In this document: positions 45,712 through 57,976 of the stretch, piece after piece
Layout of the letters: every line of letters starts with the position of its first letter
Position numbering within the stretch: position 1 is the stretch's first letter
From: Patella vulgata
Lineage: Eukaryota > Mollusca > Gastropoda > Patellidae
Direction of reading: 5' to 3'
NCBI RefSeq assembly: GCF_932274485.2
Contig: NC_065879.2
Span: forward strand, 18,712,591-18,776,590
Length of the DNA stretch: 64,000 nt
Notes under the pieces: model-generated
The model's database searches: none
Seen by the model: the letters and a program-made list of their open reading frames with translations, nothing else
Told to the model about the DNA's origin: nothing
Translations under genes and position numbers: made by a program

Positions 45712-47150
45712 ATGGCGACCACGACAGACGGTAATAACCAAAATGTAAACAAATGTAAACGAACGATCAGGGTGAGAGCAGGTCATCGTTCATCCCTTAA
45801 AAGAACCCTGTCTAAGGCTGAACAGGCTTTGAGTAGGAATATCACTGATCTGCATCCAATTGAAATAAATGAACACAAGGTTCTTATAACACAACTAAGA
45901 GCAGCATTACTCGAGAAACTTACTATCATACAAGGATTAGATCATGAAATATTGGAATGCACCGAGGACGAGGACATTGAAGGTGAAATTGAGCAATCTG
46001 ATAATTTAAAGGACTCTGTTAATTTAATGACATTGAGGTTAGATTCAGCCCTAGAAAATTTGAACCCATCAAAACCCAAATTTATCGACTGAACCAGAAA
46101 GTAGTCCAGGAATAAACATAGACACACCACAGGGGCTTGATTCATCTATTGAGAATTCAACCCATACACCTACAAGAAATCCAACATCTGATGTTTCAGC
46201 ACGACCACATGTAAAACTTCCAAAGCTCGATTTACGCAAATTTAATGGAGATCATTCCAAATGGCAATCATTTTGGGATACGTTTACCACTTCAATTCAT
46301 GAAAATTCCAACCTATCGGACATAGATAAATTTAATTATCTAAACTCTCTCTTAGAAGGTGTTGCCGCAGGATCCATCGCAGGGTTAGCACTAACAGCTC
46401 CCAATTACCAAGAGGCCATTACGATTTTACAGAAAAGATTCGGGAATCGACAGCAAATTGTTAATCGACACACAGTAACAGACATGCATAATTTGAAAGG
46501 TATACGCCAACTTTACGATACAGTGGAAGCTAACGTCAGGAGCTTAAAGTCTTTAGGCATTCCCTCGACCACATATGAGCTTGTTATCTTCCATAATCAT
46601 TAATAAACTACCAACTGAATTGCGTGTAATTGTTAGTAGAGCAATTGAGGACCAGGATTGGGATTTAGATAAGATGCTGTTGATCATTGAAAAGGAATTA
46701 GAGGCAAGGGAGAGAACCAGCAATTATCCCCCTTCAAATGCCACTGTTAACCCATCAAGATCCAATGTTTTATATAGAAGAGTTCCCAACAACAATAACC
46801 AATCAACCGCAGCAGCCTTATTAACGGGTGGCCAGTGATCACCTACCTGCACTTACTGTTCTGGTCAACATCCATCAAATTCATGCAAAATAGTCTCCAG
46901 TTTACAATCAAGAAAAGAAATTCTTCAGAAATATAAGAGATGTTTTATATGTTTGCGTAAAGACCATATCAGTCGTGATTGTACTCCAGGAAGGGTTTGC
47001 CAAAAGTGTCATAGTCGACATCACATAAGCATATGCCCACATCTGCATGGTGACTTTAAACCAGAATCTCTGCATGTCAATCCACAGGAACATAGACCCA
47101 GGTCGTTGGAAACACCAACAACAAATTCTCCAAAGGACACCAGCATGACT
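45712..47150 (+). mobile_element. gag: BEL/Pao gag region (fossil)
   Basis: The region begins MATTTDGNNQ. A gag-like segment near 46210-46330 reads LPKLDLRKFNGDHSKWQSFWDTF, typical of BEL/Pao gag. Cysteine-histidine zinc knuckles (CFICLRKDHISRDC and CQKCHSRHH) lie near 46940-47030. It is broken. By family knowledge it forms the particle and binds RNA. Confidence 0.88.
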
Positions 47151-47174
47151 TAGTCAATTACTCATTCATCCGTC

Positions 47175-50100
47175 ATGTATAACGATACCAGTATGGATAC
47201 TGTTTTACTGCAAACTGCCAGAGCTTATATTTTTAACCCAACATCAACTGTAATTTCAACGAACTGTCGTATGATATTTGACACCGGTAGTCAGAGGTCA
47301 TATGTTACCACACATCTGCGAGATTTTCTTCAATTACCAACCATAAGTAGAACCTCAGTTACAATTAACACATTCGGATCTACATTGGAAACCACACAAG
47401 AAGCCGATGTTGTAAGGATTTTAATTGGAACCACATCAGGAAGAAGAATACACATCACAGCATTTGTCGTTCCTTTAATCTGTCAGCTCATTAAATACCA
47501 GGATGTGGTAGAAGTAAAAAATCGTTACCCTCACCTACACAATTTACAACTTGCTGATTATCCAGAACCAAGATCAAACGGCACAATCCACATTCTTATC
47601 GGCTTAGATCACTACTGGGATTTCGCAACTGGACGAGTGAAACGGGGGGAGCAGGGACCAGTGGGTATAGAAACGTCACTGGGATGGATACTCTCTGGAT
47701 CTTCTTTCGGCATGGATACCCCAACAGATCAAATTCTCATTACCACATTACAAGTTGGACTTGATGAACAACTCCGTCAGTTTTGGGATCTGGGAGCCAT
47801 TGGACTTAAACCAAGCTCCATTTATGAAGAATTGACAGAAACCATCACATTTACCAAGGGTCGGTATGAAGTTAAGACTTCCATGGAAAAACCCGCATCC
47901 CACTATACCAGACAACTACCAGTTATGTTTAAGGAGACTTCATAGCTGCTTTCAACGCCTGAAGGGTAAACCCACCCTTCTCCAAGACTATGATAAGATT
48001 ATTCAAGAACAGAGAAACCAAAAGATTGTCGAAATAGTTGAGTCGCCTGGAACTAGTAAATTGGGAACCATCCATTACTTACCACATCACCCAGTAATAC
48101 GATCTGATAAATCTACAACCAAGATTCGTATTGTTTACGATGCATCTGCCAAGACTGAATCGAATCCGTCATTAAATGAATGTCTGTATACAGGGCCATC
48201 CATGAATCAGAAGATCTTTGACATCATTCTGAGATTTAGATCTCATAAAATAGCTTTGACAGGGGATATCGAAAAAGCCTTTTTAATGATTACTTTACCT
48301 GAGGAAGACAGAGATGTGCTGCGTTTCCTATGGTATGATGATATTGATAAGGATGTACCAGACCTAATCACACTTCGCTTCACTAGGGTTGTATTTGGAG
48401 TTTCGTCTTCGCCATTTTTGTTGAATGCGACAATCAAATACCACATGGAGAAGTATAATGAAGTCCATCCAGAATTCGTAAGAAGATTTATGAAATCTAT
48501 CTATGTAGATGATCTGACCAGTGGAGCAAATAGCGAAGAGGAAGCATTTGAGTTATATCAACTGTCAAAGTCCTGTCTCTTGGAGGGAGGTTTCAATATG
48601 AGAAAGTTCAAAACCAATTCCACTACTTTGCAGGATAGGATTAATGGAATCGAAACCAATGATCACAATAACCAGCCAACCAGCACCACAATACAAGAGG
48701 ATGACCAGACCTTTGTCAAATCGACTCTCGGTAATCACCCCAAATCAGTATCAGAAGAATACTCTATCCAAAGGATTTTAGGTGTGGAATGGAACTATAT
48801 CACGGATGAACTAATATTTGATATACAGGATATAGCCAAATCAAGTCAAACCACAGTACCAACTAAGCGGAATATTGTAAGCATTACTGCCAAATTTTTT
48901 GACCCGCTAGGATTCATTTCCCCGTTTATCATCCAGTTCAAGGTTTTATTCCAGGAGCTGTGCAAGGCCAAGATCGATTGGGATGAACCTATTCCAGATG
49001 AACTTTTGACCAAATGGAATCGCCTAGTTACTTCAATGTCACACACGAACACTGTAACCCTACCACGATTTTATCAAGCATCCATTGATGAGATCCCAAC
49101 AAACATCACCTTGGTTGGATTTTGCGATGCTTCAACTCAGGCTTATGCAGCTGTAATTTATCTCAGGATCCAAACAGAAAGTGGCGAATACATACGATTT
49201 GTTGCTTCTAAAACCAGAGTAGCTCCAACCAACCCAACAACCATACCCAAACTGGAACTTCTCTCCGCACTTATACTTTCCCGTTTGATTGTCAATGTAC
49301 AGAAGTCTTTGGAATTTGAAGTCAGCATTAATCAGATTTTATGTTTTACCGATTCAAGTTTCACTTTGTATTGGATCTTAAATCAAACTAAAGAGTGGAA
49401 GCAATGGGTACAAAATCGAGTGAATGAGATTCGAACTTTAACATCCACTAGCATTTGGAATCATACACCAGGATCTGATAACCCAGCGGACCTACCTTCA
49501 AGAGGTATGGATTTGTTAGAATTATGCCACAGCCATCTATGGAAGGAGGGACCACCATGGGTGAAGACAGATCGGTCTTATCCCAATTCTCAAGAACTTG
49601 ATGATGAACCACTTGAGGAATGTATTACAGAAATGAAGGTTAATTCAAGGGAAATGGAAATTCCCACCAGTACCACTCTTTCAACAGATCAACAATATTC
49701 ACATTCCATCAGTAATGTTGTTGATTCGACAAAATATAGTAGCTTCATTAAACTTATACGAATAAGCGCTCTTGTATATAAATTCATACACATTCTTAAG
49801 TACAAGAAAAGGATGGATCCGAATATGGCTATGGTTCAAGCAAAGGTCAATTGGCTAAGAGATATTCAGAATGATTTGAAATCTCATCGTAACTATGATA
49901 GCTGGACGAAACAGTTTGGTATTTTCACTGGAGAGGATGGTATTTTGCGTTGTAACGGTAGAATATCCAAGGCTGATGTTCCAAACTCAACGAAATATTC
50001 AATTCTGCTCAACAAGGATCACCACCTAACAGAACTTATAGTTTATCAATGCCACAAAAGAGTTTCACACGAGGGCGTGAAATCCACACTTACAGAACTC

Positions 50101-51249
50101 CGATCCACCTATTGGTTAATAAAGGGACGCCAGTATGTTCGAAAGATCCTACACAAATGCATTACCTGTCGAAGATTTGATGGAAAGCCATTTAAGTCCA
50201 TGGTATCCCCACCACTCCCAGAGTTTAGGGTGCAACAGTCTCCAGTATTCAGCAGTATCGGCTTAGATTTTGCAGGTCCACTATTCACTAAATGCACCAG
50301 TTCTGAAACTTCAACAAACAAAGCATGGATCTGTTTATTCACATGTTGTGCATCGAGAGCTGTTCATCTTGAATTACTTCCAGATCTGTCAACCGCATCT
50401 TTCATCCGATGTTTCCGAAGGTTTACTGCTCGCAGAGGCATACCACAGCGTATAATCTCAGATAACGCAAAAACGTTTATTGCAGCTTCAAAGGAATTGA
50501 AGAACTTATTAGACAGTCAAGACGTATCAAGTTATTTCCACTCAAAACACATTCAATGGATGTTTAATCTGGAGAAGGCTCCTTGGCCTGGAGGCCTTTT
50601 CGAAAGATTAATCCAGTCCATGAAAAGGAGTCTCAAAAGGATATTGGGAAAATCCAAACTTTCATTTGAAGAACTTTGCACAGTTTTGTGTGAGGTTGAA
50701 GCGACTCTCAATTCAAGACCACTTACATATATTTCCACTGAAGAATTTGAGGAGCCATTAACTCCATCCCATTTGATCATGGGTCGTCGAATTCTGAATT
50801 TACCAGACGTACAGCAAGATGATATTGCAGACCCGGAATACCAAACATCACATGATGACGTAACCAAGCGAATGACTCATTTATCGGTTATTCGTCAGCA
50901 TTTCTGGAATCGCTGGAGCACTGAATATTTGCTTGGATTAAAATCTACCCACAACCAAAATGGTGAAACCAACCAAACCATTGGGATTGGACAGATTGTC
51001 ATAGTGTCCAATGAACATTTACCCAGAGGACAGTGGAGGCTAGGAAAGGTCTTTGATCTTTTACCAGGACATGATGATATTGTACGTGGTGCAGTTGTTC
51101 GTACTACAACGCCATCAGGAAAACTAACAACTATAAATCATCCATTAAAGCTGTTATATCCACTTGAAATTAGTAGTCCAGATAATAATCATAATACCAC
51201 TGCTAATCAAGGGTATTCAGTTGCCCAGACTGATCATGAAAGGCTTTAG
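47175..51249 (+). mobile_element. pol: BEL/Pao pol region: protease, RT, RNase H, integrase (fossil)
   Basis: Aspartic protease with FDTGSQRSYV near 47280. Pao-type reverse transcriptase with KIRIVYDASAK near 48120, GDIEKAFLMI near 48265 and YVDD near 48505. RNase H-like segment with GFCDASTQAYAAVIYL near 49120 and FTDSS near 49345. Integrase with a zinc-binding start (H...HKCITCRRF near 50150), a core (DFAGPLF near 50265, SDNAKTF near 50460) and a C-terminal LNSRPLTYIST near 50710. Domain order and motifs are typical of BEL/Pao. A long frame from about 47866 to the end is open. Confidence 0.94.
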
Positions 51250-51524
51250 GAAGAACGGCAACCCACAGATGACACAAGTAACATTAGATCAAGGCGAAAG
51301 GCAGCCGTAAAATCTGATGAAAAGAGACATTTGTGGTTAAAGGACTTGCTTTGCACTAGTGAAGAGTCCACTTAGAGTGTCATGAACTTATTTCCTTGTG
51401 GAAATCTTAACTGTGAACATTTAATATCAGTACTTGACCAAAGTTAATTCAAATTTCATATTCAGTGTGACTGTAAATTAGTGATGATCTTCGATTGGAA
51501 CAATCTTAGGTCATCAGGGGGGAG

Positions 51525-51736
51525 TGTCGGACAGTTACTAGTTTGTGAGACCTGATATCAGAGACTACGAATTACTTCCCTTATCAGTTTCTTTTACGGT
51601 TAAAGTTTAGTTTTGGTTTATATATTTTTACCGGGCTAGTCTCAATTATAAATATGTAGTTACAGTCCTTCAAAATAAAGTTATCGAACCATCGATCCAG
51701 GGTTTTTATACCGCCACAATCAAAAATTCCCCAACA
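51525..51736 (+). repeat. BEL/Pao 3' LTR
   Basis: 212 bp, near-identical to the 5' LTR, followed directly by GTAGC. Confidence 0.95.
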
Positions 51737-52382
51737 GTAGCACAATGGGGACCACATTTGGCAATTGATATGCATCATCGTTCTACTAAAGCCGGTCCAG
51801 GAAGTCATCGGGTTTTGAGATGTAGACCTGAAATGTTAAATTTGGATGAGAATGAGAATTCTGGGGCGAATACTGTCCAGGGAAACAGATCATAGACTTC
51901 CAGAAAATGGTCAAAATATGGAATCATGTCATTCAGTTACATGCCAAGGGGAGAAGAAAGGCCTGTGCAGTACCAAATTTCCAGCCCCATAGTGAGCAGA
52001 AGTGGGGATCAGGTTGGATGTTCTTCGTAAAATGTACGAAATGCACATATCATTCCACTCTATGAAACATTACCCTGGTACCTGAAATGATAGAAAGCTG
52101 GGAATAATTAGGCAATGAAAATAAAGTGAGAAAAAAAGAAAGAAAAAATAACTGGAGATAGAAATAATATGCCTCTTTATTTCTAGCGAACATCCAGTCA
52201 GTGGCCCTCCACCAAGAAACCAGTTAACAATCAATGAAAAAGTAAACCTTATGTGTCACTAAGTCTAAGCCATGGTGTCTCAAAGGTAGACGCCATGTTT
52301 TGAGGTTCCGTCTAAATTTTAAGGCCAACTGCAGATTTGGTAGAAGGTCACATGAATGTGAATTTTGAGTGTACATGTTAAG
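51737..52382. other. Repeat-derived sequence flanking the BEL element
   Basis: The first part continues the interrupted repeat ('gcacaatggggaccacattt', as at 55820). About 52315-52350 matches 54980-55005 in direct orientation ('aaggccaactgcagatttgg'). No gene was seen. Confidence 0.55.
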
Positions 52383-53733
52383 AGTCATTCCATGAGAAAA
52401 CCATGCAAAATCATGCAGAATCGGGAAGATGGGGGTCGACAGATCGAGTTCATCTCCGGAGGATTTAATGAACTCCCCCTGAATACTTCACAGCCAGAAG
52501 GGCCGATTTCAAAATTTCACCGTTATTGAGAAACAGCCTTTGGGTGATTTTTGGCCAATATTGCCATTTTTCGGGTTATTTTTGGTCAATTTTCAGCTAC
52601 CTGTTGTGGTGAGTCTAGGGTTAGGATGAAAATGGTGGTGATTGGTGATGTTAGTGTGGGTCTTCCTGTGCCCCAGTGTGAAGACCATGAAGTCGCATCT
52701 ATTCTCTGGGAGCAATGATCAGCAAAATTGTAAGATATGGTGAATAAAACAGAAAATATACACCTGCGAAGATTAGCTCTATTTTCTATGATGCGGGGGT
52801 AGGTCAAAATATCGAAATGGTTTTATGCACAGCTCGACTCCCTCTATCGATATAAGAAATAAAATCTCTGTCACCTCTCTTCAATCAATGCGAAATCATA
52901 AGTCAAAGTTTGTGAATTTTCCCTATTGTAAATCCCTCATTCTCTATGAAATGGCCAAATACTTTCATTCAGGGTCAGCCAGCTCTTTCCATTTCTTCAC
53001 CAAATCATTCGCCGCGCTCACTGGTAGCAGTTTGAAAACCCCTAGAGCAAAACTAGTCTCTTTGATGAGGCTTGGTATCCAATCCAAGATGGCCGTGCCC
53101 GAAAGCGCACAAAACTGCGGTTTTCCTCATGTTTGGCCATTAAATGTGGTACATATCCCAGATATGACCAAGAGAATCACTTCATATGATTGAAAAAATG
53201 TACTTAGGGCATTAAGGCCCACCTTTTAGCACATCACATAGCAATAAGTGACGTGAGAACCGAATGGGAGCTGATTACTTGACAAAGCTGCATTAAATGG
53301 AATATTCCAAAAGGATGCATGCTGCCACATGTGAGGAGAAGCCATACAAAGTAGGGTCTGTGTTTTAATCAGATTAAAAATATTCTTAATATCAATCCCA
53401 ACGTATATGGGCAAATGAAAAATCTCTTGTATCATGTCTCCGGGTGATGGATTGACTGGGACCAGTTTCAGGAAATTTTACAAATGTTGCCCCCTGCAAA
53501 TAGTACATTAGAAAATAAGTTTAGTAAATTATTTTATATGGTTTGATTCTTTCAGGTTTTTGTTGGAACTGGTGACATCTCTCCCACTGCTACATCATCT
53601 GCAGCTACTGGTTGTGCTGCTTACATCCATCATCAATCTACTGCTACTACATTATCTGCAGCTATGGGTATTGCAACTGCCACGCTGCCTCTTCCTTCTG
53701 TAACAGATATTGGTAGCGACACCAGTGACAGTA
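52383..53733 (+). repeat. Left arm of second palindrome
   Basis: Pairs with 53736-54931. The outer 0.85 kb (52383-53280) matches the reverse complement of about 54185-54931 at roughly 85-92% by eye. The innermost part (53556-53733) matches again. The part between is poorly matched. Frames here are short and unconvincing as genes. Confidence 0.88.
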
Positions 53734-53757
53734 ATTACTGTTACTGGTGTCGCTACC
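53712..53757. repeat. Cruciform-like dyad at the palindrome centre
   Basis: GGTAGCGACACCAGTGACAG is followed by a short AT centre and the near-perfect inverse ending GGTGTCGCTACC. With flanking 'ctgtaacag' on both sides, this can form a stem of more than 20 bp. Confidence 0.9.
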
Positions 53758-54931
53758 ATTAGCTGTTACAGAAGGAAGAGGCAGTGTGGCAATTGCAATA
53801 CCCATAGCTGCAGATAATGTAGTAGCAGTAGATTGATGATGAATGTAAGCAGCACAACCAGTAGCTGCAGATGATGTAGCAGTGGGAGAGATGTCACCAG
53901 TTCCAACAAAAACATATTCAAATTTAGTTTTAAAGACCATGGCAAGATTTATTTTGGGCTCTAAAAATGGTCCCATGATGAAGTTTAATTTTTGACCTTA
54001 CGTCATGTCATTTATTTGAAGAACTAACCTGAGGTGGTGTAGGAACTTGGCTCTTTTGACAGCCCATTTCCTCATTATGGACAGCATATTGTTTACATCC
54101 TTTTGGATTATTCCATTTGAGACCCAGGCGGTGGGCAGCACATATCACCTTTCCATCTAGAATCGACTTATCAAGATCAAAACTCCCACTTCGTCAAGAA
54201 ATCAGCTCCCATTCGGCTCTCAATTCACTTATTGCTATGTAATGTGCTAAAGGACGGGCCTTAATGTCCTTAGTATACTCTTCCGATCTATTAAGTCATT
54301 TCATTGCTCATATGTGGGATATGTACCACATTCTATATGGCCAAAAATGAAGAAAAACACAATTTTCTTCGATCTCGGGCGCTACCATCATGGATTGGAT
54401 ACCAATCACCATCAAAGAGACTAGTTTTGCTCAAGTGGGTTTCAAGCTGCTACCTGCGAGCGCTGGCGAATGATTTGGTGAAGAAACGAAGAAAGCTGGC
54501 TTACCCTGAATGAATTTTATTTTTTATATCGATAGAGGGAGTCGAGTTGTGCATAAAACCATTTTGATATGTTGACCTAGAAAATAGAGCTAATTTTCGC
54601 AGATGTATATTTTCGGTTTTAGTCGCCATATGTTACAATTTTGCTGATCATTACTCCCAGAGAATAGATGCGACTTTATGGTCTTCATACTGGGACACAG
54701 GAAGACCCCAACTAACACCACCAATCACCACCATTTCCATCCAAACCCTAGACTAGCTACAATAGGTGGCTGAAAATTGACCAGAAATGACCCAGAGGCT
54801 GTTTCTCAATAACGGTGAAATTTTGAGATCGACCCTCCCGGCTGTGAAGTAGTCTTGAGGAGTCCGAGATGAACTTGATCTGCCGACCCCCACCTTCCCA
54901 CCTTCTGCATGGTTTTCTCATGGAATGCCTC
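53736..54931 (-). repeat. Right arm of second palindrome
   Basis: Partner of 52383-53733. On the minus strand about 54025-54160 has exon-like features: an acceptor 'ttctag', an open stretch reading GKVICAAHRLGLKWNNPKGC and onwards to VPTPPQ, then a 'cag/gttag' donor. I do not recognise a family. The left arm has only a decayed version of this piece. Confidence 0.85.
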
Positions 54932-54940
54932 TTAATATTT

Positions 54941-55615
54941 CCTTGTATGATGTCAAAACATGGTTGGGTGTAAATATCAAGGCCAACTGCAGATTTGGTC
55001 AAAGGTCACATATGTATCATTTGGGATCTAAAATTTGATATTGTATTTTGAATTCATATTTTAATTTATATTTTTCATTTGTAACTCATTTTGGACATGT
55101 GGCAGATTAATTGTAAAATTTAATCTGTGGCAGGTGTGGGGGTTATGACATAGTATTATGTAAGATGTGATGGGTTGAACAAACTTGTTTACTCGGTTTG
55201 TCTTTAGACAAGTATATGATATAAGATTTAAGCTTAACAGGTATTAACACTTATTGTGTAGAGTAATATGTGTGACTCCTATAGCCACACTGACTTCCAT
55301 ATGTAGAGTTGTACATGTAAATATGTTATCCAGTATTAAAATATCTTTTTAATAAAAAAGAGTTATGTATTCTATCACATACAAATAGGGTTAGGCACAT
55401 GCTTTTTGACAAGATTGTGGGTTAGGGCTAGGGTCAGGACTAGGTCTTGGCTTAGGCCTAGGGCACGTGCATGTTGACGAGATTGTGGGTTAGGGTAAGG
55501 GCTAGGTCTTGGGTTAGGGTTAGGGTCAGCCCTGTTTACATCTCGTGACTTTAGACCAAATCTGCAGTTGAGTTGGCTTTAATATTTAGACCTAACCATG
55601 TTTTGATATTCAGTC
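54941..55615. mobile_element. TIR-bounded unit of about 0.68 kb
   Basis: About 54945-55010 ('caaaacatggttgggtgtaa', 'gccaactgcagatttggtc') is repeated in inverse orientation at about 55550-55612. The interior is AT-rich, with AATAAA-like words near 55350, and includes the TTAGGG-rich stretch. No coding domain was seen. It may be a non-autonomous DNA transposon. Confidence 0.6.
55385..55530 (+). repeat. TTAGGG-rich imperfect repeat
   Basis: Words GGGTTAGGG, GGGCTAGG and TTAGGCCTAGGG recur with a partial duplication of 'gattgtgggttaggg' near 55420 and 55480. It is degenerate and short, so it reads as interstitial telomere-like sequence rather than a telomere. Confidence 0.6.
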
Positions 55616-55740
55616 AACGAAATGTTAACATTTACACCCCATTTTGGCTATTTTGATATGAAATAGTCACAAAACTTACTGCTGAGCAATAAACAAACAG
55701 TATTCTTACCATTTCGGAGAAATATCTACATTCCAAGCCT

Positions 55741-55850
55741 GACTTCAATGTTAAATGGCTGTAACATCACAGACTGTAGCTTTTTGCTCAACATTCCGTT
55801 GGTTCCAATCTTTATAGGCACAATGGGGACCACATTTGGCAATCTCCTAA
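55741..55850 (+). repeat. Relative of the BEL/Pao target repeat
   Basis: It contains 'ttcaatgttaaatggctgta' and, further on, 'gcacaatggggaccacattt'. These are the two sequences that directly flank the BEL element at 45310-45346 and 51741-51765. About 40 bp between them differ, so it is a paralogous, not identical, unoccupied copy. Confidence 0.75.
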
Positions 55851-56872
55851 TCAAAATTTTGTAGGGGTTGTTGCAGTTGTCATCCTTAGGGTATAAGGAA
55901 TAGGTATGTAGGCGAAACACAAGACACACAAACATTGGGCGTGGCTCTGTCCCAGGGGGTCGGACATGCACCCAAAATAATAGAGGTCAGCTTTAGGTAA
56001 TAAGTATAAAAAAGTTGCAAGCTGTAAGTGACATACTGACACACAAAAAGAAATGGGCGTGCCTCTGCCCCTGGCGGTTGGGCCTCTCACCAAAAACTAT
56101 AGGGACGTTCCTTAGGATAGAAGGAATAAGTATGCAAAGTTTCAAGGTAATATGTTAAGAAATTTGGTCTGTAGATGACAAACAAATGCAAGAAATGGGC
56201 GTGGCTCTGCCACTGGGGGTCGGGCATGCACCAAAAACAATAGGGATCATCCTTAGGGTATAAGACGATCGATTAGGAATTGTGGCCTTTGGGCGATACA
56301 CAGACACACAAAAAGAAAATGGGCGTGGCTCTGCCCCTGGGGGTTGGGCATGCACCCAAACGATAGGGGTGTTCCTTAGGGTACAAAGAATAAGTATGCA
56401 AAGTTTCAAGATGATACGTTAAGAAATGCGACCTGTAGATGCCAAACAAATACAAAATATGGGCGTGGTTCAGCCCCTGGGTGTCGGGCATGCACCAAAA
56501 AGAAAAGGGATCATCCTCAAGGTATAAGGAATAAGTATGTAAAGTTTCAAGACGATAAGTCAAGCATTGCGCCCTGTAGGCAACATACAGACACCCAAAA
56601 AGAAAATGGGCGTGGCTGTGCCCCTGGGGGTTGGGCATGTACCAAAAACAATAGTGATGATCCGTAGGGTATAAGGAATAAGTATGCAAAGTTTGAAGTG
56701 GATTCGTTAAGAAATGCGACCTGTTAGCGACAAACAAACAAATACAAAAAGGGTGTGGCTCTGCCCCTAAGGGATCGGGTATGCACCAAAAACAATAGGG
56801 AACATCCTTAGGGTATAAGGAGTAAGTATGTAAAGTTTCAAGACAATCAGTTAAGAATTGCGGTCTGTAGGC

Positions 56873-56905
<33 letters not shown>
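55850..56905 (-). repeat. Satellite of about 140-bp units, seven copies
   Basis: GGGCGTGGCT-type words lie near 55937, 56055, 56197, 56321, 56461, 56608 and 56751, with spacings of 118-147 bp. Each unit also carries 'ttagggtataaggaataagt' and 'tgcaaagtttcaag'. The array ends in a (CA)n tract (about 56875-56902) and then 'caggggcgacgacaatatac', the same signature that ends the 332-bp satellite. Long minus-strand frames here are by-products of the repeat. Confidence 0.88.
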
Positions 56906-56907
<2 letters not shown>

Positions 56908-56949
56908 AGACAGGGGCGACGACAATATACACCCACATTATGACGTATA

Positions 56950-57569
56950 GAAAGTAATAAAGGCCGCTATTTATTATCTTAATTGTCAGATTATGGCATA
57001 TGGAAAAAAAACCACACTAAAATGGAACGTAAAGACCCTTTCATATTTACGTCAATAATGGACACCGGGTGTTAACTATATAAACGACGCATTACCATCC
57101 AATTTGACGCATGTTGCGTTTCAGATGTTATTTTTTAAACAGGGGTGCTATATATTATTATTTTTTTCCTATGGCGATAAAATAACATATAAAATGCTTT
57201 GGTTCCATTCACCCACGCCGTGGCAACACTACGCACCAAATTGTTCTCTTTTTCTACAATACCCGATTTCTATTTGTTTGCATGAAGATGGGTGGGGTGG
57301 GGCGTTTCTACCGTAGGCCTAACTACTGAAAGAGCATTCTGTTATGAATTCTTAATGTATACTGTCAGGTATATTTCATATAAAACCCGAAAGCACGTGC
57401 TTGGCCACACTGATCAACTGTGAATATTCGCTAGGACTCTACAATCACTGATAAGGATGAATTCGATAGGACTTAATGAGCCACAAATATTAACTTTTTT
57501 CCTCCGACAAATTAAATTTTAAAACATTTTTTTATGTATTAGAAAAATAAGTAAAGACGTTTGAAGTAT
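56950..57569. other. Stretch without recognised gene
   Basis: AT-rich sequence with a few GC-richer spots near 57215 and 57300. Short frames have no recognisable domain. Confidence 0.5.
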
Positions 57570-57584
57570 TTGTAGGTAATAATT

Positions 57585-57961
57585 GAAATGAAATGAAATG
57601 AAATGGAGTTTAACGTCCTACTGTTCTGCTCCTAACCTGGGCTAATGAAGACGGGCATACGCCATACAGTGTGCTATGAGGGAAATTTTGCCCGGACAGC
57701 GGCACTACGGCCTACTCTTATATCGAATTCCAACTGCCAAGGGATCTTTTACGTGCACGCCAATGTGTACACGGGACCTCGGTTTTTCGTCCCATCCGAA
57801 CGACTAGACAGCTTTCCTTGTCAGCCCCTCCGTCCTGCATCACTGACAAGGGAGAACCACGCCGGAAAATCTGGATGAACTTTCTCGGCCAATGCAGGGA
57901 TCGAACACCCGACCTCCAGGCTAACGAGCTAGCGTCTTACCCACTTAGCCACGTGATCCCC
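57585..57961 (-). mobile_element. SINE family 2, full length with 15-bp TSD
   Basis: TTGTAGGTAATAATT flanks the element at 57570-57584 and 57962-57976. On the minus strand the head is tRNA-like: A box 'tggctaagtgggtaagacg' and B box 'gggtgttcgatccctg'. The body has 'tccgggcaaaatttccctc' and the tail is (CATTT)n after 'ggacgttaaactccattt'. This is the reference copy for the fragments at 39818, 43426, 44000 and 60485. Confidence 0.93.
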
Positions 57962-57976
57962 TTGTAGGTAATAATT

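Larger units (their letters stand above)
45347..51736 (+). mobile_element. BEL/Pao LTR retrotransposon (fossil)
   Basis: LTRs at 45347-45558 and 51525-51736 (212 bp each, TGTCGG...CAACA) differ at about six positions by eye. A 5-bp target duplication GTAGC lies at 45342-45346 and 51737-51741. A primer-binding site candidate TGGTCCGACGAGACGG starts at 45559, and a polypurine tract 'tcaggggggag' precedes the 3' LTR. The element is structurally complete at its ends and fairly young. Its coding part is broken in about three places. It inserted into a repeat whose relative is at 55741-55850. Confidence 0.96.

Noticed and set aside
52825-53193. Plus-strand open frame of 122 codons in the second palindrome
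   Set aside because: The matching frame in the other arm is interrupted repeatedly, so it is not under coding constraint.
55385-55530. Telomere or chromosome end
   Set aside because: TTAGGG words are few, degenerate and interrupted, with ordinary sequence on both sides.
56273-56938. Minus-strand open frame of 221 codons
   Set aside because: It is produced by the 140-bp satellite. The protein repeats follow the DNA repeat, and no domain is present.
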